64,000 nucleotides of DNA from Modestobacter sp. VKM Ac-2982 (GCF_026967935.1 NZ_JAPVBL010000001.1:124001-188000), one strand, 5' to 3'; shown: positions 17,629 to 26,096, counted from the first letter of the stretch. Program-made: numbers and translations. Notes: a model not told the origin generated them from the sequence alone.

Positions 17629-19449
17629 TCAGCGACCGACGGCGTAGCCCTGCATGCCTCGCGGGTTCGCCCCGGCCCGCAGCACGCCGGTCTCCGGGTC
17701 GACCGACACCGCCGACAGCCGGCCCAGCGACCAGGGGTCGGACACCGTGACCGCGTGGCCGCGACGGCGCAGCTCGGCGATGGTGTCGTCGCCGAGCCGG
17801 GACTCCACCACGAGCTCGCCCGGTGACATCTCACGCGGGTAGAACGACGACGGGAAGCTGGTGGTGTGCCAGGCCGGCGCGTCGATGGCCGCCTGCAGGT
17901 CCAGCCCGCCGAGCACGTGGGCCAGCCAGAAGCACAGCTGCCACTGCTCCTGCTGGTCACCGCCGGGGGTGCCGAAGGCCAGGGTCGGCACGCCGCCGCG
18001 CAGCGCCAGCGACGGGGTGAGCGTGGTGCGCGGCCGCTTGCCCGGCTGCAGCGAGTTGGGGAGCCCGGGCTCCAGCCAGAACATCTGCGCCCGGGTGCCC
18101 AGCGCGAAGCCCAGCGAGGGGATGACCGGCGAGCTCTGCAGCCAGCCGCCGGAGGGGGTGGCCGAGACGAGGTTGCCCCACCGGTCGACGACGTCGACGT
18201 GGCAGGTGTCGCCCCGGGTGGTGCCGCGAGTGTCGACGGTGGGCTCCCCGACCCCGGCGATCGTGCCGCGGTCGACCCGCACGCCGGCGGCGGCGTCGGT
18301 GACGAACGCGGGGAGCCGGGGCGGGCGCCCCCCTGGCGAGCCGGGCCGCAGCTCGGTGCTGGCCCGGTCGCTGATCAGCGCCCGCCGCTGCTCGGTGTAG
18401 CTCGTGGAGAGCAGGTCGTCCACGGGTGCCTCGGCCGTGTCCCCGTACCAGGCCTCCCGATCGGCCATCGCCAGCTTCACCGCCTCCGCGCTGACGTGGA
18501 CCAGGTCGGCATCGGCGGTGCCCGATGCGTACCCGGCCCCGGCTCCTGCCGCCGGGTGGCCGTCCAGCATCGCGAGCGCCTGGAGCAGCGCCGGGCCCTG
18601 GGACCACGGCCCGGCCTTCGCGAGCGTCCACCCCTGCCAGTCGAGGGTGACCGGCGGCTCGTACCTCGGGGCCCAGCTGGCCAGGTCCTCACCGGTGAGG
18701 AGACCGCGGTGGGCACGACCGGAGTCGTCCATCACCGGGGACCGGGAGAACTCGTCGATCGCCTCGGCGACGAACCCCGTGTACCAGGACGCCAGTGCCG
18801 CGTCGATCTGCGCCTCTCGGGAGGGTCCGCGCGCTGCGTCGAGCAGTCGGCGGTAGGTCGAGGCGAGGACCGGGTTGCGGAACAGGCGGCCGGCGGTGGG
18901 GGGTGCTCCGTCGGGGGCGAGCCAGGTGGCGGCCGAGGTCGGCCAGTGGGTGCGGAAGTGCTCGGAGACCGAGGCGACGGTCGCGGCGACCCGGGGGTGG
19001 ACCGGGTGGCCGTGCTCGGCGTACTCGATGGCGAAGCGGAGGACGGCGTCCAGCGGCAGGGTGCCGTGGTCGCGCAGGAGGGTCAGCCAGGCGCCGAGGG
19101 CGCCGGGCACGGTGGCGGCGAGGAGACCGGTGCCTGGGATCAGGTCGAGACCGAGGTCCCCGAAGGCGTCGATCGTGGCGCCGGCGGGGGCGACCCCCTG
19201 ACCGGACAGCACCACGGGGACCCCCGCGCCGGAGGCTGCCCGCGGGCTCCGGGCGAAGAGGATCGGGACCTCGCCCCCCGGGCCGTTGAGGTGCGGCTCG
19301 ACCACCTGCAGGGTGAAGCCCGCAGCGACCGCGGCATCGAACGCGTTCCCACCGGCCTCGAGGGTCGCCATGCCCGCGGCGCTGGCGAGCCAGTGCGTCG
19401 AGGCGACCATCCCGAAGGTGCCGGCGAGCTCCGGCCGCGTGGTGAACAC
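17629..19449 (-). CDS. Gamma-glutamyltransferase family Ntn-hydrolase
   Basis: 606 residues. The N-terminus FGMVASTHWLASAAGMATLEAGGNAFDAAVAAGF is the GGT signature (seen in two stretches from about residue 12). The self-cleavage site DTCHVDVVDRWGN supplies the new N-terminal Thr of the small subunit (about residue 400), followed by SGGWLQSSPVIPSLGF and RPRTTLTPSLAL. Members hydrolyse glutathione or other gamma-glutamyl or acyl-amide bonds. No signal peptide, so it may be cytoplasmic, like many actinobacterial GGT-like acylases. GTG 19449 is the start. An open frame of the next gene runs over its first 310 bases. Substrate not predictable. Confidence 0.88.
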   Translation of the reverse strand: MFTTRPELAGTFGMVASTHWLASAAGMATLEAGGNAFDAAVAAGFTLQVVEPHLNGPGGEVPILFARSPRAASGAGVPVVLSGQGVAPAGATIDAFGDLGLDLIPGTGLLAATVPGALGAWLTLLRDHGTLPLDAVLRFAIEYAEHGHPVHPRVAATVASVSEHFRTHWPTSAATWLAPDGAPPTAGRLFRNPVLASTYRRLLDAARGPSREAQIDAALASWYTGFVAEAIDEFSRSPVMDDSGRAHRGLLTGEDLASWAPRYEPPVTLDWQGWTLAKAGPWSQGPALLQALAMLDGHPAAGAGAGYASGTADADLVHVSAEAVKLAMADREAWYGDTAEAPVDDLLSTSYTEQRRALISDRASTELRPGSPGGRPPRLPAFVTDAAAGVRVDRGTIAGVGEPTVDTRGTTRGDTCHVDVVDRWGNLVSATPSGGWLQSSPVIPSLGFALGTRAQMFWLEPGLPNSLQPGKRPRTTLTPSLALRGGVPTLAFGTPGGDQQEQWQLCFWLAHVLGGLDLQAAIDAPAWHTTSFPSSFYPREMSPGELVVESRLGDDTIAELRRRGHAVTVSDPWSLGRLSAVSVDPETGVLRAGANPRGMQGYAVGR

Positions 19450-20342
19450 CCAGCCACCCTAGAGAGGGGTGGCCGGTTCGCGCTGGGTCGCGGCGGCTCC
19501 GTCGCCGCGCTGCGGGGCTCTGTCACCGCGCTGCGGGGCTGCGGCGGTGCGGTGGGGGTGCTGGGCAGCTCCCGCATCGGCGGGTCGTCGTCGTCCTCCG
19601 GCGCACGGTGCCGCAGGTCGACGTCGGCGGGCCGGAGGTCGACCGGCTGCCGCGGCGTGGGCACGACCACCCGGGACGGCCGCGGCTCGGACGTGGGGAG
19701 CGCCGCCAGGGTCAGCTGGTGCGCCGGGGGCAGGACCGGACGCCCCCAGCTGAGCGAGGCACCGTTCGGGCCGCTGCCCCAGCCCGCCGCCCGCCGGCGC
19801 ACGCCCCGCAGCCGGCTGAGCAGCTGCCGCACCGGGGCGGTCAGCCGCGGCGCCGGCGCAGCCAGCCGCACGGGCGTGGTGAGCAGGTCGACGGAGAAGT
19901 CGGTGGCGAACTCGATCGCGGCATCGAGGTCGTGGTCCACGGCCGGCGGCGGGGACGGGACGGGGTGGGTCCGCACCGTCGGGGCGACCGGGGACGCGGG
20001 CGCCGCACGCCACACGGACGGGGCCGGCCCGTCGGTCAGCCGGTAGACCGGCAGCGGGGTCGGGCGCCAGGCCAGGTGCGCACCGTCCTCGCCGGCGCCC
20101 CAGCCGGCGGCGCGGCGGGCGAGCTGGCGACGCCGGGAGCGGGCCGGGCGCACCGGGACGTCGTCGTCCGCCAGCGGGTTGGGGCGCATGCCCAGCACGC
20201 CGCACGCCAGCCCGACCGCCAGGCCGAACGCCAGGTCGGTGGTGTTGGGCGCCGGGGTGTCGGTGCCGAACAGCCCGAGCCGCCCGGTGTCCCGGGGGGC
20301 GGGCAGGGCGGTCGACCGGACCGGTGCCAGCTGGATCGCCAT
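19140..20342 (-). CDS. Hypothetical repeat-containing protein; C-terminus probably run-on
   Basis: 400 residues as the frame stands. ATG 20342 has GGGAGG nine bases upstream, so the start is sound. An internal module occurs twice: RRAAGWGAGEDGAHLAW (about residue 75) and RRAAGWGSGPNGASLSW (about residue 195), each followed by a Pro-rich P-LP-x-x-x-LT stretch. The tail is rich in Pro, Arg and Ser with an acidic run (PEDDDD). No enzyme motif and no clear membrane segment beyond a short hydrophobic stretch near residue 38. The last 310 bases overlap the gamma-glutamyltransferase gene, and G/C third-position bias fades near 19460, so the true end is probably there. Function unknown. Confidence 0.5.
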   Translation of the reverse strand: MAIQLAPVRSTALPAPRDTGRLGLFGTDTPAPNTTDLAFGLAVGLACGVLGMRPNPLADDDVPVRPARSRRRQLARRAAGWGAGEDGAHLAWRPTPLPVYRLTDGPAPSVWRAAPASPVAPTVRTHPVPSPPPAVDHDLDAAIEFATDFSVDLLTTPVRLAAPAPRLTAPVRQLLSRLRGVRRRAAGWGSGPNGASLSWGRPVLPPAHQLTLAALPTSEPRPSRVVVPTPRQPVDLRPADVDLRHRAPEDDDDPPMRELPSTPTAPPQPRSAVTEPRSAATEPPRPSANRPPLSRVAGCSPRGRSSPAPSGWSPRRTGSPAPRAWRPSRPVGTRSMPRSLRASPCRWSSRTSTARGARSRSSSPGARGQPPARGSPWCCPVRGSPPPAPRSTPSGTSVST

Positions 20343-20489
20343 TGCTGCCCTCCCGGGGAAGTAGTCGCCGCGGCCGGGGAAGGGGCCGCGGGCAAGGAAG
20401 AAGTTACGGATGACCGAGCCCCCGGACCCCCGTTCTGGGCACCCCCTCCCGACCGCGTGACCCAACCGTTGCCGGACCCCTCCGCAGCA

Positions 20490-20582
20490 GTCGATGACCC
20501 GCCTCTGGACCCGGGCACTAGTCGACAACCTCGGGCGAAAGGCCAGGTCAGCGGCGTCATCACCGGTCGATGACCTCGGGCG
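20490..20582. repeat. Degenerate direct repeats upstream of the nucleoside hydrolase gene
   Basis: GTCGACAACCTCGGGCG (20521-20537) and GTCGATGACCTCGGGCG (20566-20582) differ at two bases. A partial copy, GTCGATGACC, begins at 20490. Starts are 31 and 45 bases apart. They lie in the divergent intergenic region between the unknown gene (start 20342) and the hydrolase (start 20630), so they could be operator copies. Confidence 0.45.
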
Positions 20583-20629
20583 CCGATCCGGCGCACCGGC
20601 GTGTCGGGCCGGTCTGGTGGGATGGGCGG

Positions 20630-21574
20630 ATGCGCACCCCCCTGGTGATCGACACCGACCCGGGCATCGACGACGCACTGGCCGTGCTGCTCGCGCTGGC
20701 CAGTCCCGAGGTCGACCTGCAGCTGGTGACGACGGTGCACGGCAACGTCGGCCTGGCCGAGACGACCGAGAACGCGCTGCGGGTGCTGCACCTGGCGGGA
20801 CGGTCGGACGTGCCGGTCGCCGCCGGTGCCCGCACCTCGCTGGTCTTCCCCCAGCCACAGCGGGCGGGGCACGTGCACGGGGAAGCCGGCCTGGGCGGCG
20901 TCGTGCTGCCGCCGTCCCCGGCCGCGGTCGACCCCCGGCCCGCGGTGGTGGCGCTGGCCGAGCTGCTGCTGGCCAGCGAGCAGCCGGTCACCGTGGCCGC
21001 CATCGGCCCGCTGACCAACATCGCGCTGCTGCTGGGCGTGTACCCCGAGGCGGCGGCGCGGATCGGCCGGCTGGTGGTGATGGGCGGCTCGGCGACCCGC
21101 GGCGGCAACGTGACCGCGGCCGCGGAGTTCAACGTGTGGGCCGACCCGGAGGCCGCCGCAGCGGTGTTCGGTGCCGGCCTGCCGACCGTGCTGGTCGGCC
21201 TGGACGTCACGCTGCCCACGGTGCTCACCGACCCGGACATCGCCCGGTTCGCCGCGGCCGGCCCGGTGGGTGACCGCGCGGCGGCGATCCTGCAGCAGTA
21301 CGTCGACCACGCCCGCAGCAGCTACGGCGTCGACGGGGTGGTGGTGCACGACGCCCTGGCGCTGGCCGAGGCGATCGTGCCGGGCACGCTGACCACGGTG
21401 CGCCGGGACGTCGTGGTGGACACCGGGCACGGCGCCGGGCGCGGGCAGACCCTGGTGGACCGCCGGACGACGTCGTCCTCGGCCACCGCGGTGGCGGTGG
21501 CCGAGGACGTGGACAGCGAGGCGGCGGTGGAGTTCCTGGTCAGCCGCTTGTGCGGGCTGGCCCAGCGGACCTGA
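20630..21574 (+). CDS. Nucleoside hydrolase (IunH family)
   Basis: 314 residues. It begins with the calcium-binding motif DTDPGIDDALA at residue 9 and has GNVGLAETTENAL, IGPLTNIALLL, MGGSATRGGNVTAAAEFNVW and HDALALAEAI, which together define ribonucleoside hydrolases. The enzyme cuts the N-glycosidic bond of purine or pyrimidine ribonucleosides to base and ribose in the cytoplasm, for salvage. ATG 20630 is chosen over a longer frame from 20570 because the family starts just before this motif. Its stop abuts the stop of the convergent transporter gene (TGATCA). Confidence 0.9.
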   Translation: MRTPLVIDTDPGIDDALAVLLALASPEVDLQLVTTVHGNVGLAETTENALRVLHLAGRSDVPVAAGARTSLVFPQPQRAGHVHGEAGLGGVVLPPSPAAVDPRPAVVALAELLLASEQPVTVAAIGPLTNIALLLGVYPEAAARIGRLVVMGGSATRGGNVTAAAEFNVWADPEAAAAVFGAGLPTVLVGLDVTLPTVLTDPDIARFAAAGPVGDRAAAILQQYVDHARSSYGVDGVVVHDALALAEAIVPGTLTTVRRDVVVDTGHGAGRGQTLVDRRTTSSSATAVAVAEDVDSEAAVEFLVSRLCGLAQRT

Positions 21575-22555
21575 TCAGGCCGGCTCGACGAGCCCCTCGG
21601 AGACCATCCACTCCAGCGCGACGTCCCCGGGCTGCTCGCCGGCCACGTCGACCCGGGCGTTCAGCTCCTGGAGCACGTCGTTGGTCAGCAGCGGGGTGAT
21701 CTGCCCGAACAGGTCGGCCAGCTCGGGGTGCTCCTCGAAGGTCTCGGTGAGCAGCACCGGCGAGATGTTGTAGTTGGGGAAGAACGCCCGGTCGTCCTCG
21801 AGCACCGTGAGGTCCAGCGCCGTGATCCGGCCGTCGGTGGTGAACACCTCGCCGAAGTTGCACGCGCCCTGGTCGGTGGCCTCGTAGACCGCACCGGTGT
21901 CCAGCGTGCTGACGTTGTCCCGCGGCACGCCCTGCGGGTCGCCGAGCTCGAGGCCGTAGGTCTCCAGCATCGGCACGAACCCGTCGTTCCGGCTCGCGAA
22001 CTCGCTCTCCACGCAGAAGGTGCGCTCCTCCACGGGCAGCTCGGCGATCTCCGAGAGCGCGCTGATCCCGCCGAGGTCGTCGACCGCCTCGCTGCGGACG
22101 GCGAAGGCGTAGGTGTTGTTGGCCTCCGCGGGCGGCAGCCAGGTCAGGCCGTTGGCCAGCTCGGCGTCCCGGACGGCCTCGTACTGCTCCAGCGGGTCGA
22201 CGATCGGCGCGCTCTCGCCGAGGTAGGAGAGCCACGCGGTGCCGGTGTACTCCCACTCCATGTCGATCTCGCCGTTGACCATGCCCTGGCGGGCCGGCAC
22301 CGAGCCCGGGATGTTGGTCCGGTCGACGACGTCGAACCCGGCGGTCTGCAGCGCGATCACGGCGATCTTGCCGAGGATCAGCTGCTCGGTGAAGTTCTTC
22401 GACCCCACCACGATCTCCTCGCCCACGGCGCCCTCGATCGGCTGGATCTCGGCCGGCGCGGAGGCCGGGGTGTACTGCGTCGCGGCCTGCAGGCCGCACC
22501 CGCTGAGCAGGGTGGCGGCCGCGACGGAGAGTGCGGTGGCTGCGCGGGTCCGCAT
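21575..22555 (-). CDS. Osmoprotectant-type ABC transporter substrate-binding lipoprotein
   Basis: 326 residues with a lipoprotein signal: hydrophobic SVAAATLLSGC with the lipobox Cys at residue 20. The mature part starts the OpuC/ProX type fold with EEIVVGSKNFTEQLILGKIA, then DMEWEYTGTAW and ACNFGEVFTTDGRI. Such proteins bind glycine betaine, choline, carnitine or (EgtU group) ergothioneine outside the membrane; the ligand cannot be told from sequence. Last gene of the four-gene operon, starting at ATG 22555 with one base overlapping the permease stop. It ends against the nucleoside hydrolase gene. Confidence 0.9.
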   Translation of the reverse strand: MRTRAATALSVAAATLLSGCGLQAATQYTPASAPAEIQPIEGAVGEEIVVGSKNFTEQLILGKIAVIALQTAGFDVVDRTNIPGSVPARQGMVNGEIDMEWEYTGTAWLSYLGESAPIVDPLEQYEAVRDAELANGLTWLPPAEANNTYAFAVRSEAVDDLGGISALSEIAELPVEERTFCVESEFASRNDGFVPMLETYGLELGDPQGVPRDNVSTLDTGAVYEATDQGACNFGEVFTTDGRITALDLTVLEDDRAFFPNYNISPVLLTETFEEHPELADLFGQITPLLTNDVLQELNARVDVAGEQPGDVALEWMVSEGLVEPA

Positions 22556-23385
22556 CAGAGTCCCTTCGGTCGGGCGACGTGCTCGACGACGCGGCCGAGC
22601 CAGTCGATGGCCAGCGCCAGCAGGGCGACGAGGACGGCCCCGCTGAACAGCAGGCTGTCCAGCGAGAGGTTGATGCCGGTGGTGATCAGCTGGCCCAGGC
22701 CGCCGCCGCTGATGAAGGTCGCCAGCGTGGCGGTGCCGACGAGCAGCACCAGGGCGGTGCGGACGCCGGCCAGGATGACCGGCACGGCCAACGGCAGCTC
22801 CACCCGCAGCAGGACGGCGAGCGCGCTCATGCCCATCCCCCGGCCGGCCTCGACCAGCCGGGCGTCGACGCCCTGCAGCCCCACCATGGTGTTCCGCAGC
22901 ACCGGCAGCACGGTGTAGAGCACCAGGGCCACGACCGCGGACCGGAAGCCGAACCCCAGCCAGGTGGCCAGCAGCACGAACAGCCCGATCGCCGGGGCGG
23001 CCTGGCCGGTGTTGGCCACACCGAGCACCAGCGGCGTGGCGCGGCGGAACGGCCCGCGGGTGAGCAGGACGCCCAGCGGGATGCCGATCAGCAGCACGAC
23101 GACGGCGGCGAGCAGGGTGAGCTGCAGGTGCTCGACGATGCTGCGGCCCAGCACGCTCCAGCCGAGCTGGCGCTGCTCGGTGTCGGCGAGCTCGGCGGTC
23201 GACCGCCAGACGACGAAGGCCAGCACCCCGGCCAGCACGAGGACCGGCTGCACGAGCAGTCCTCGCCAGGCACCGCGGGCCTCGTCCGGGGCGCCGCCGC
23301 GGACCGGCGTCTGGGTCTGGGCGAGCGCGTCGTCGATCTCGGTGTCGGGGTACGCCTCGGTGGCCGCGGGGCGGGGCGCCGTCAT
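22555..23385 (-). CDS. Osmoprotectant ABC transporter permease
   Basis: 276 residues. A polar N-terminus of about 40 residues (EAYPDTEIDDALAQTQTPV) precedes six membrane segments. The EAA-like coupling loop is DARLVEAGRGMGMSALAVLLRVELPLAVPVI, with the family-typical G-MG--P pattern. It forms the channel together with the permease at 24568 and the ATPase between them. ATG 23385 overlaps the ATPase stop, and its own stop overlaps the lipoprotein start, so expression is coupled. Confidence 0.9.
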   Translation of the reverse strand: MTAPRPAATEAYPDTEIDDALAQTQTPVRGGAPDEARGAWRGLLVQPVLVLAGVLAFVVWRSTAELADTEQRQLGWSVLGRSIVEHLQLTLLAAVVVLLIGIPLGVLLTRGPFRRATPLVLGVANTGQAAPAIGLFVLLATWLGFGFRSAVVALVLYTVLPVLRNTMVGLQGVDARLVEAGRGMGMSALAVLLRVELPLAVPVILAGVRTALVLLVGTATLATFISGGGLGQLITTGINLSLDSLLFSGAVLVALLALAIDWLGRVVEHVARPKGL

Positions 23386-24575
23386 CCCTCCACCTCGTCG
23401 CGGGTGCGCTGGATCGCGGCCATCACCGTCTCCACCACCATGACGCCGGCGACGCCGTCCCGGCCGGTCACGACGACACCGCCCTGACTGGCGGCGAGCA
23501 TCGTGTCCAGTGCGTCGTTGAGGGTGGAGCGCAGCCCGACCACCGGGAGCTTCTCGTCCACGGTGTCGGGCACGGTGGACACCCGGGACAGCTCTGCCAG
23601 CGACGGCCAGCTGATCGGCCGGCCGCGGCGGTCGGTGACCACGACGTACTTCTCCCCGGCGGCCGACGCGCGGCGGACGACCTCGGCGGCGTCCTCGCCG
23701 ACCTGGGCCTGCTGGGGGTGGATCAGCTCGACGTCCCCGACCCGGGTCAGGGTGAGCTGCTTCAGGGTCGCGCCGGCGCCGACGAAGTCGGCGACGTACT
23801 CCTCCGCCGGGTCGGCGAGGATCGCCTCCGGGGTGTCGTACTGCACGACGCGGGCGCCGACGTCGAAGACGACGATCCGGTCACCGAGCTTGACGGCCTC
23901 GTCGAAGTCGTGGGTGACGAAGACGATCGTCTTGCCCAGTTCCTCCTGGATGCGCAGCAGCTCGTCCTGCAGCCGCTGGCGGGTGATCGGGTCGACCGCC
24001 CCGAACGGCTCGTCCATCAGCAGGACGGGCGGGTCTGCGGCGAGCGCCCGGGCGACCCCGACGCGCTGCTGCTGACCACCGGAGAGCTCGCGGGGGTACC
24101 GGTCGCGGTACACCTCCGGGTCCAGGCCGACCAGCTCGAGCAGCTCGTCGACCCGGGCGGCGATCCGCTTCCGGTCCCACTTGAGCATCCCGGGGACCAG
24201 GCCGATGTTGGTGGCCACGGTCATGTGCGGGAAGAGGCCGCCGGCCTGGATGACGTACCCGATCCGGCGGCGCAGCTGGTCGGCGTCCTGGCCGGTGACG
24301 TCCTCGTCGCCCAGGAAGATCTTGCCGCTGGTCGGCTCGACCAGGCGGTTGAGCATCTTCAGCAGCGTGGTCTTCCCACAGCCGGAGGGGCCGACGAACA
24401 TGACCATCTGGCCGGCCGGGATGTCCAGGTCGACGGCGTCGACGGCCGGCTTCGCCTGCCCGGGGTAGCTCTTGGTGACGCCCTCGAGCCGGATGGAGAC
24501 GCCGCTGACCTGGCGCTCGGCGCCGGCGGGCTGCTCGACGGTGTCGCCGGTGGTCTCGGCGATGGTGTCAGACAC
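23382..24575 (-). CDS. Osmoprotectant ABC transporter ATPase with CBS domains
   Basis: 397 residues. ABC ATPase domain with Walker A GPSGCGKTT (about residue 65), Q-loop YVIQAGGLFP, signature LSGGQQQR, Walker B VLLMDEPFGAVD and THD. The C-terminal 110 residues form a tandem CBS pair (VVTDRRGRPISW, GVVVTGRDGVAGVMVVE). In OpuA/OpuC-type importers these domains sense ionic strength or cyclic di-AMP. The N-terminal 25 residues are not conserved. It overlaps the upstream permease gene by eight bases and the downstream one by four. Confidence 0.93.
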   Translation of the reverse strand: MSDTIAETTGDTVEQPAGAERQVSGVSIRLEGVTKSYPGQAKPAVDAVDLDIPAGQMVMFVGPSGCGKTTLLKMLNRLVEPTSGKIFLGDEDVTGQDADQLRRRIGYVIQAGGLFPHMTVATNIGLVPGMLKWDRKRIAARVDELLELVGLDPEVYRDRYPRELSGGQQQRVGVARALAADPPVLLMDEPFGAVDPITRQRLQDELLRIQEELGKTIVFVTHDFDEAVKLGDRIVVFDVGARVVQYDTPEAILADPAEEYVADFVGAGATLKQLTLTRVGDVELIHPQQAQVGEDAAEVVRRASAAGEKYVVVTDRRGRPISWPSLAELSRVSTVPDTVDEKLPVVGLRSTLNDALDTMLAASQGGVVVTGRDGVAGVMVVETVMAAIQRTRDEVEG

Positions 24576-25209
24576 GGATGCCCCTCGAGGTGGTGAGGCG
24601 ACCGACCAGCACGAGCACCACGTCCAGGACGAGGGCCAGCAGGACGATCGCGATGGTCCCGACGAGCGTGGCGTTCAGTGCGTTCGCACCGCCCAGCCGG
24701 GAGAGTCCGGAGAAGATGAAGCTGCCCAGGCCGGGGCCGAGCACGTAGGCGGCGATCGCGGCGATGCCCATGACCATCTGGGTGGAGACCCGGATGCCGG
24801 CCAGGATCACCGGCCACGCGAGCGGCAGCTCGATCCGCAGCAGCGTGCTCAGCCGGCTCATCCCGATGCCGCGGGCCGACTCCACCAGCGAACGGTCGAC
24901 GCCCGCCAGGCCGACGACGGCGTTGCGCAGGATCGGCAGGGCCGCGTAGAACGTCACGGCCAGCACCGCCGGGGTGATCCCGAACCCGAACGGCGCGAGC
25001 AGGATGCCCAGCAGCGCGAAGGACGGGATGGTCAGTCCGATCGCGGAGAGCCCGTTGGCCAGCCCGGTCAGCCGTGGGCTGCGGTAGGCCAGCACGGCCA
25101 GCCCGATCGCTATCACGGTGGCCAGCAGCACGCACTGCACCACCAGGCTCACGTGCTGGAAGGCCTGGAAGGCGATCAGCCCGCGCCGGTCGACGAGGTA
25201 CTCCCACAT
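24568..25209 (-). CDS. Osmoprotectant ABC transporter permease, first gene of operon
   Basis: 213 residues with five to six membrane segments and the coupling loop DRSLVESARGIGMSRLSTLLRIELPLAWPVI, nearly the same as in its partner at 22555. It starts at ATG 25209 (MWEYLVDRRGL) with a G-rich AGAGGGGG site upstream. A much longer open frame upstream is not coding in character. Order permease-ATPase-permease-binding protein with overlapping ends means a single transcript, whose promoter should lie in 25210-25450. Confidence 0.9.
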   Translation of the reverse strand: MWEYLVDRRGLIAFQAFQHVSLVVQCVLLATVIAIGLAVLAYRSPRLTGLANGLSAIGLTIPSFALLGILLAPFGFGITPAVLAVTFYAALPILRNAVVGLAGVDRSLVESARGIGMSRLSTLLRIELPLAWPVILAGIRVSTQMVMGIAAIAAYVLGPGLGSFIFSGLSRLGGANALNATLVGTIAIVLLALVLDVVLVLVGRLTTSRGIRV

Positions 25210-25576
25210 CGGCCCGCCCCCTCTCCGCGCCCGGACCACGGCCGGCCGGGCGTTCGTCGTCCTCGTGGTGCCGCACACGGTCCGGCGAGGACACGGGCGA
25301 CCTGGTGGGCGAGCGTCCCCGGCGCGCACGGCGCAGCAGCGAGGGGCACCACCGCCGAGCCCGAGCGGTACCGAGCACGGCGGCCTCATCTCGGCCGTGT
25401 GACACGGTGACACACCCGTCGTCCGGCTGGCGACCCCAGGCGCATGACGAAGTGATGACGGTCCCCGCCGCGGGGGCCGGGCGGGACTGTCCTGCCCCGA
25501 TCGGGGTGAGGGGGTCAGCCGGTCTCCTCCGCGAGCACGTCCGCGGAGGAGACGATCGGGGACGGACACGACGCAC
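25210..25576. promoter_or_regulatory. Divergent regulatory region (367 bases without a gene)
   Basis: No convincing gene on either strand. It holds a direct repeat GTGACAC (25399-25405 and 25407-25413, period eight), which lies about 190 bases upstream of the transporter operon, a 12-base palindrome CCCCGATCGGGG (25495-25506), and a strong hairpin at 25522-25553 ahead of the STAS gene. It presumably carries promoters for both the osmoprotectant importer and the STAS gene. Confidence 0.5.
25522..25553 (+). promoter_or_regulatory. Perfect 12-bp hairpin in the STAS gene leader
   Basis: GTCTCCTCCGCG (25522-25533) pairs perfectly with CGCGGAGGAGAC (25542-25553) around an eight-base loop. Its 3' arm contains GGAGGAG, like the real ribosome binding site GGAGGAGG about 40 bases later, so the 5' arm could alternatively pair with that site. 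It might be a terminator, or a leader structure controlling translation. Confidence 0.5.
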
Positions 25577-25999
25577 GTGTCCTGGTCTGGAGGAGGACCC
25601 ATCAACACGGTCAGGTCGGCAGCCGACGAGGCCCCGTTCCAGGTGCGGCTCGCCGACGGCCCAGAGCCGGGGCAGCTCGTCGCCTCGGTGTCCGGTGAAC
25701 TGGACGCCGCCAGCAACCCGCTCCTGCAGCAGACGCTGCTCACCGCACTGCGCCGGGCGGAGCGGCTGCTGACCATCGACCTGTCGGGGGTCACCTTCTT
25801 CGGGTCGGCCGGCGTCACCGCTCTGGTCTGGGTCAGCCAGCACCCCGAGGCCGCCGGCAAGCACGTCGGGGTCATCGCCACCAGCCGGATCGTCACCGGT
25901 CCGCTGGAGCTGACCGGGCTGCTCCCGCGGCTGGACGTCCAGGGCATGCCCGGGGTCTCGGCCGGCTCCCCGGGCGACCCGGAGCAGGCGCGGCGCTGA
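25577..25999 (+). CDS. STAS-domain anti-sigma factor antagonist
   Basis: Up to 140 residues. Core FQVRLADGPEPGQLVASVSGELDAAS, then LLTIDLSGVTFFGSAGVTALVW with the phosphorylatable Ser region (F-GSAG), as in SpoIIAA/RsbV. It would bind an RsbW-type kinase and free a sigma factor when dephosphorylated. The start is a puzzle. GTG 25577 lacks a ribosome site, whereas a perfect GGAGGAGG (25589-25596) sits just before an ATC codon (25601) in the same frame. A GTG near 25643 is too deep in the domain. The neighbouring HATPase gene at 26097 is the natural partner; SpoIIE phosphatases at 13813 and 33243 may act on it. Confidence 0.8.
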   Translation: MSWSGGGPINTVRSAADEAPFQVRLADGPEPGQLVASVSGELDAASNPLLQQTLLTALRRAERLLTIDLSGVTFFGSAGVTALVWVSQHPEAAGKHVGVIATSRIVTGPLELTGLLPRLDVQGMPGVSAGSPGDPEQARR

Positions 26000-26096
26000 C
26001 CGCGCCGAGCCGGGACGTGACCCCCCGTGCTGCGCCGGGCCCCTGCGTCCGCCACCATGGTCGCGCGGAGACACCGGCCGGCGGGAGGCCCGAAGA

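Noticed and set aside
25210-25450. Extension of the first osmoprotectant permease gene upstream to 26106
   Set aside because: The added sequence overlaps the STAS gene and has no membrane or signal features; ATG 25209 matches family starts.
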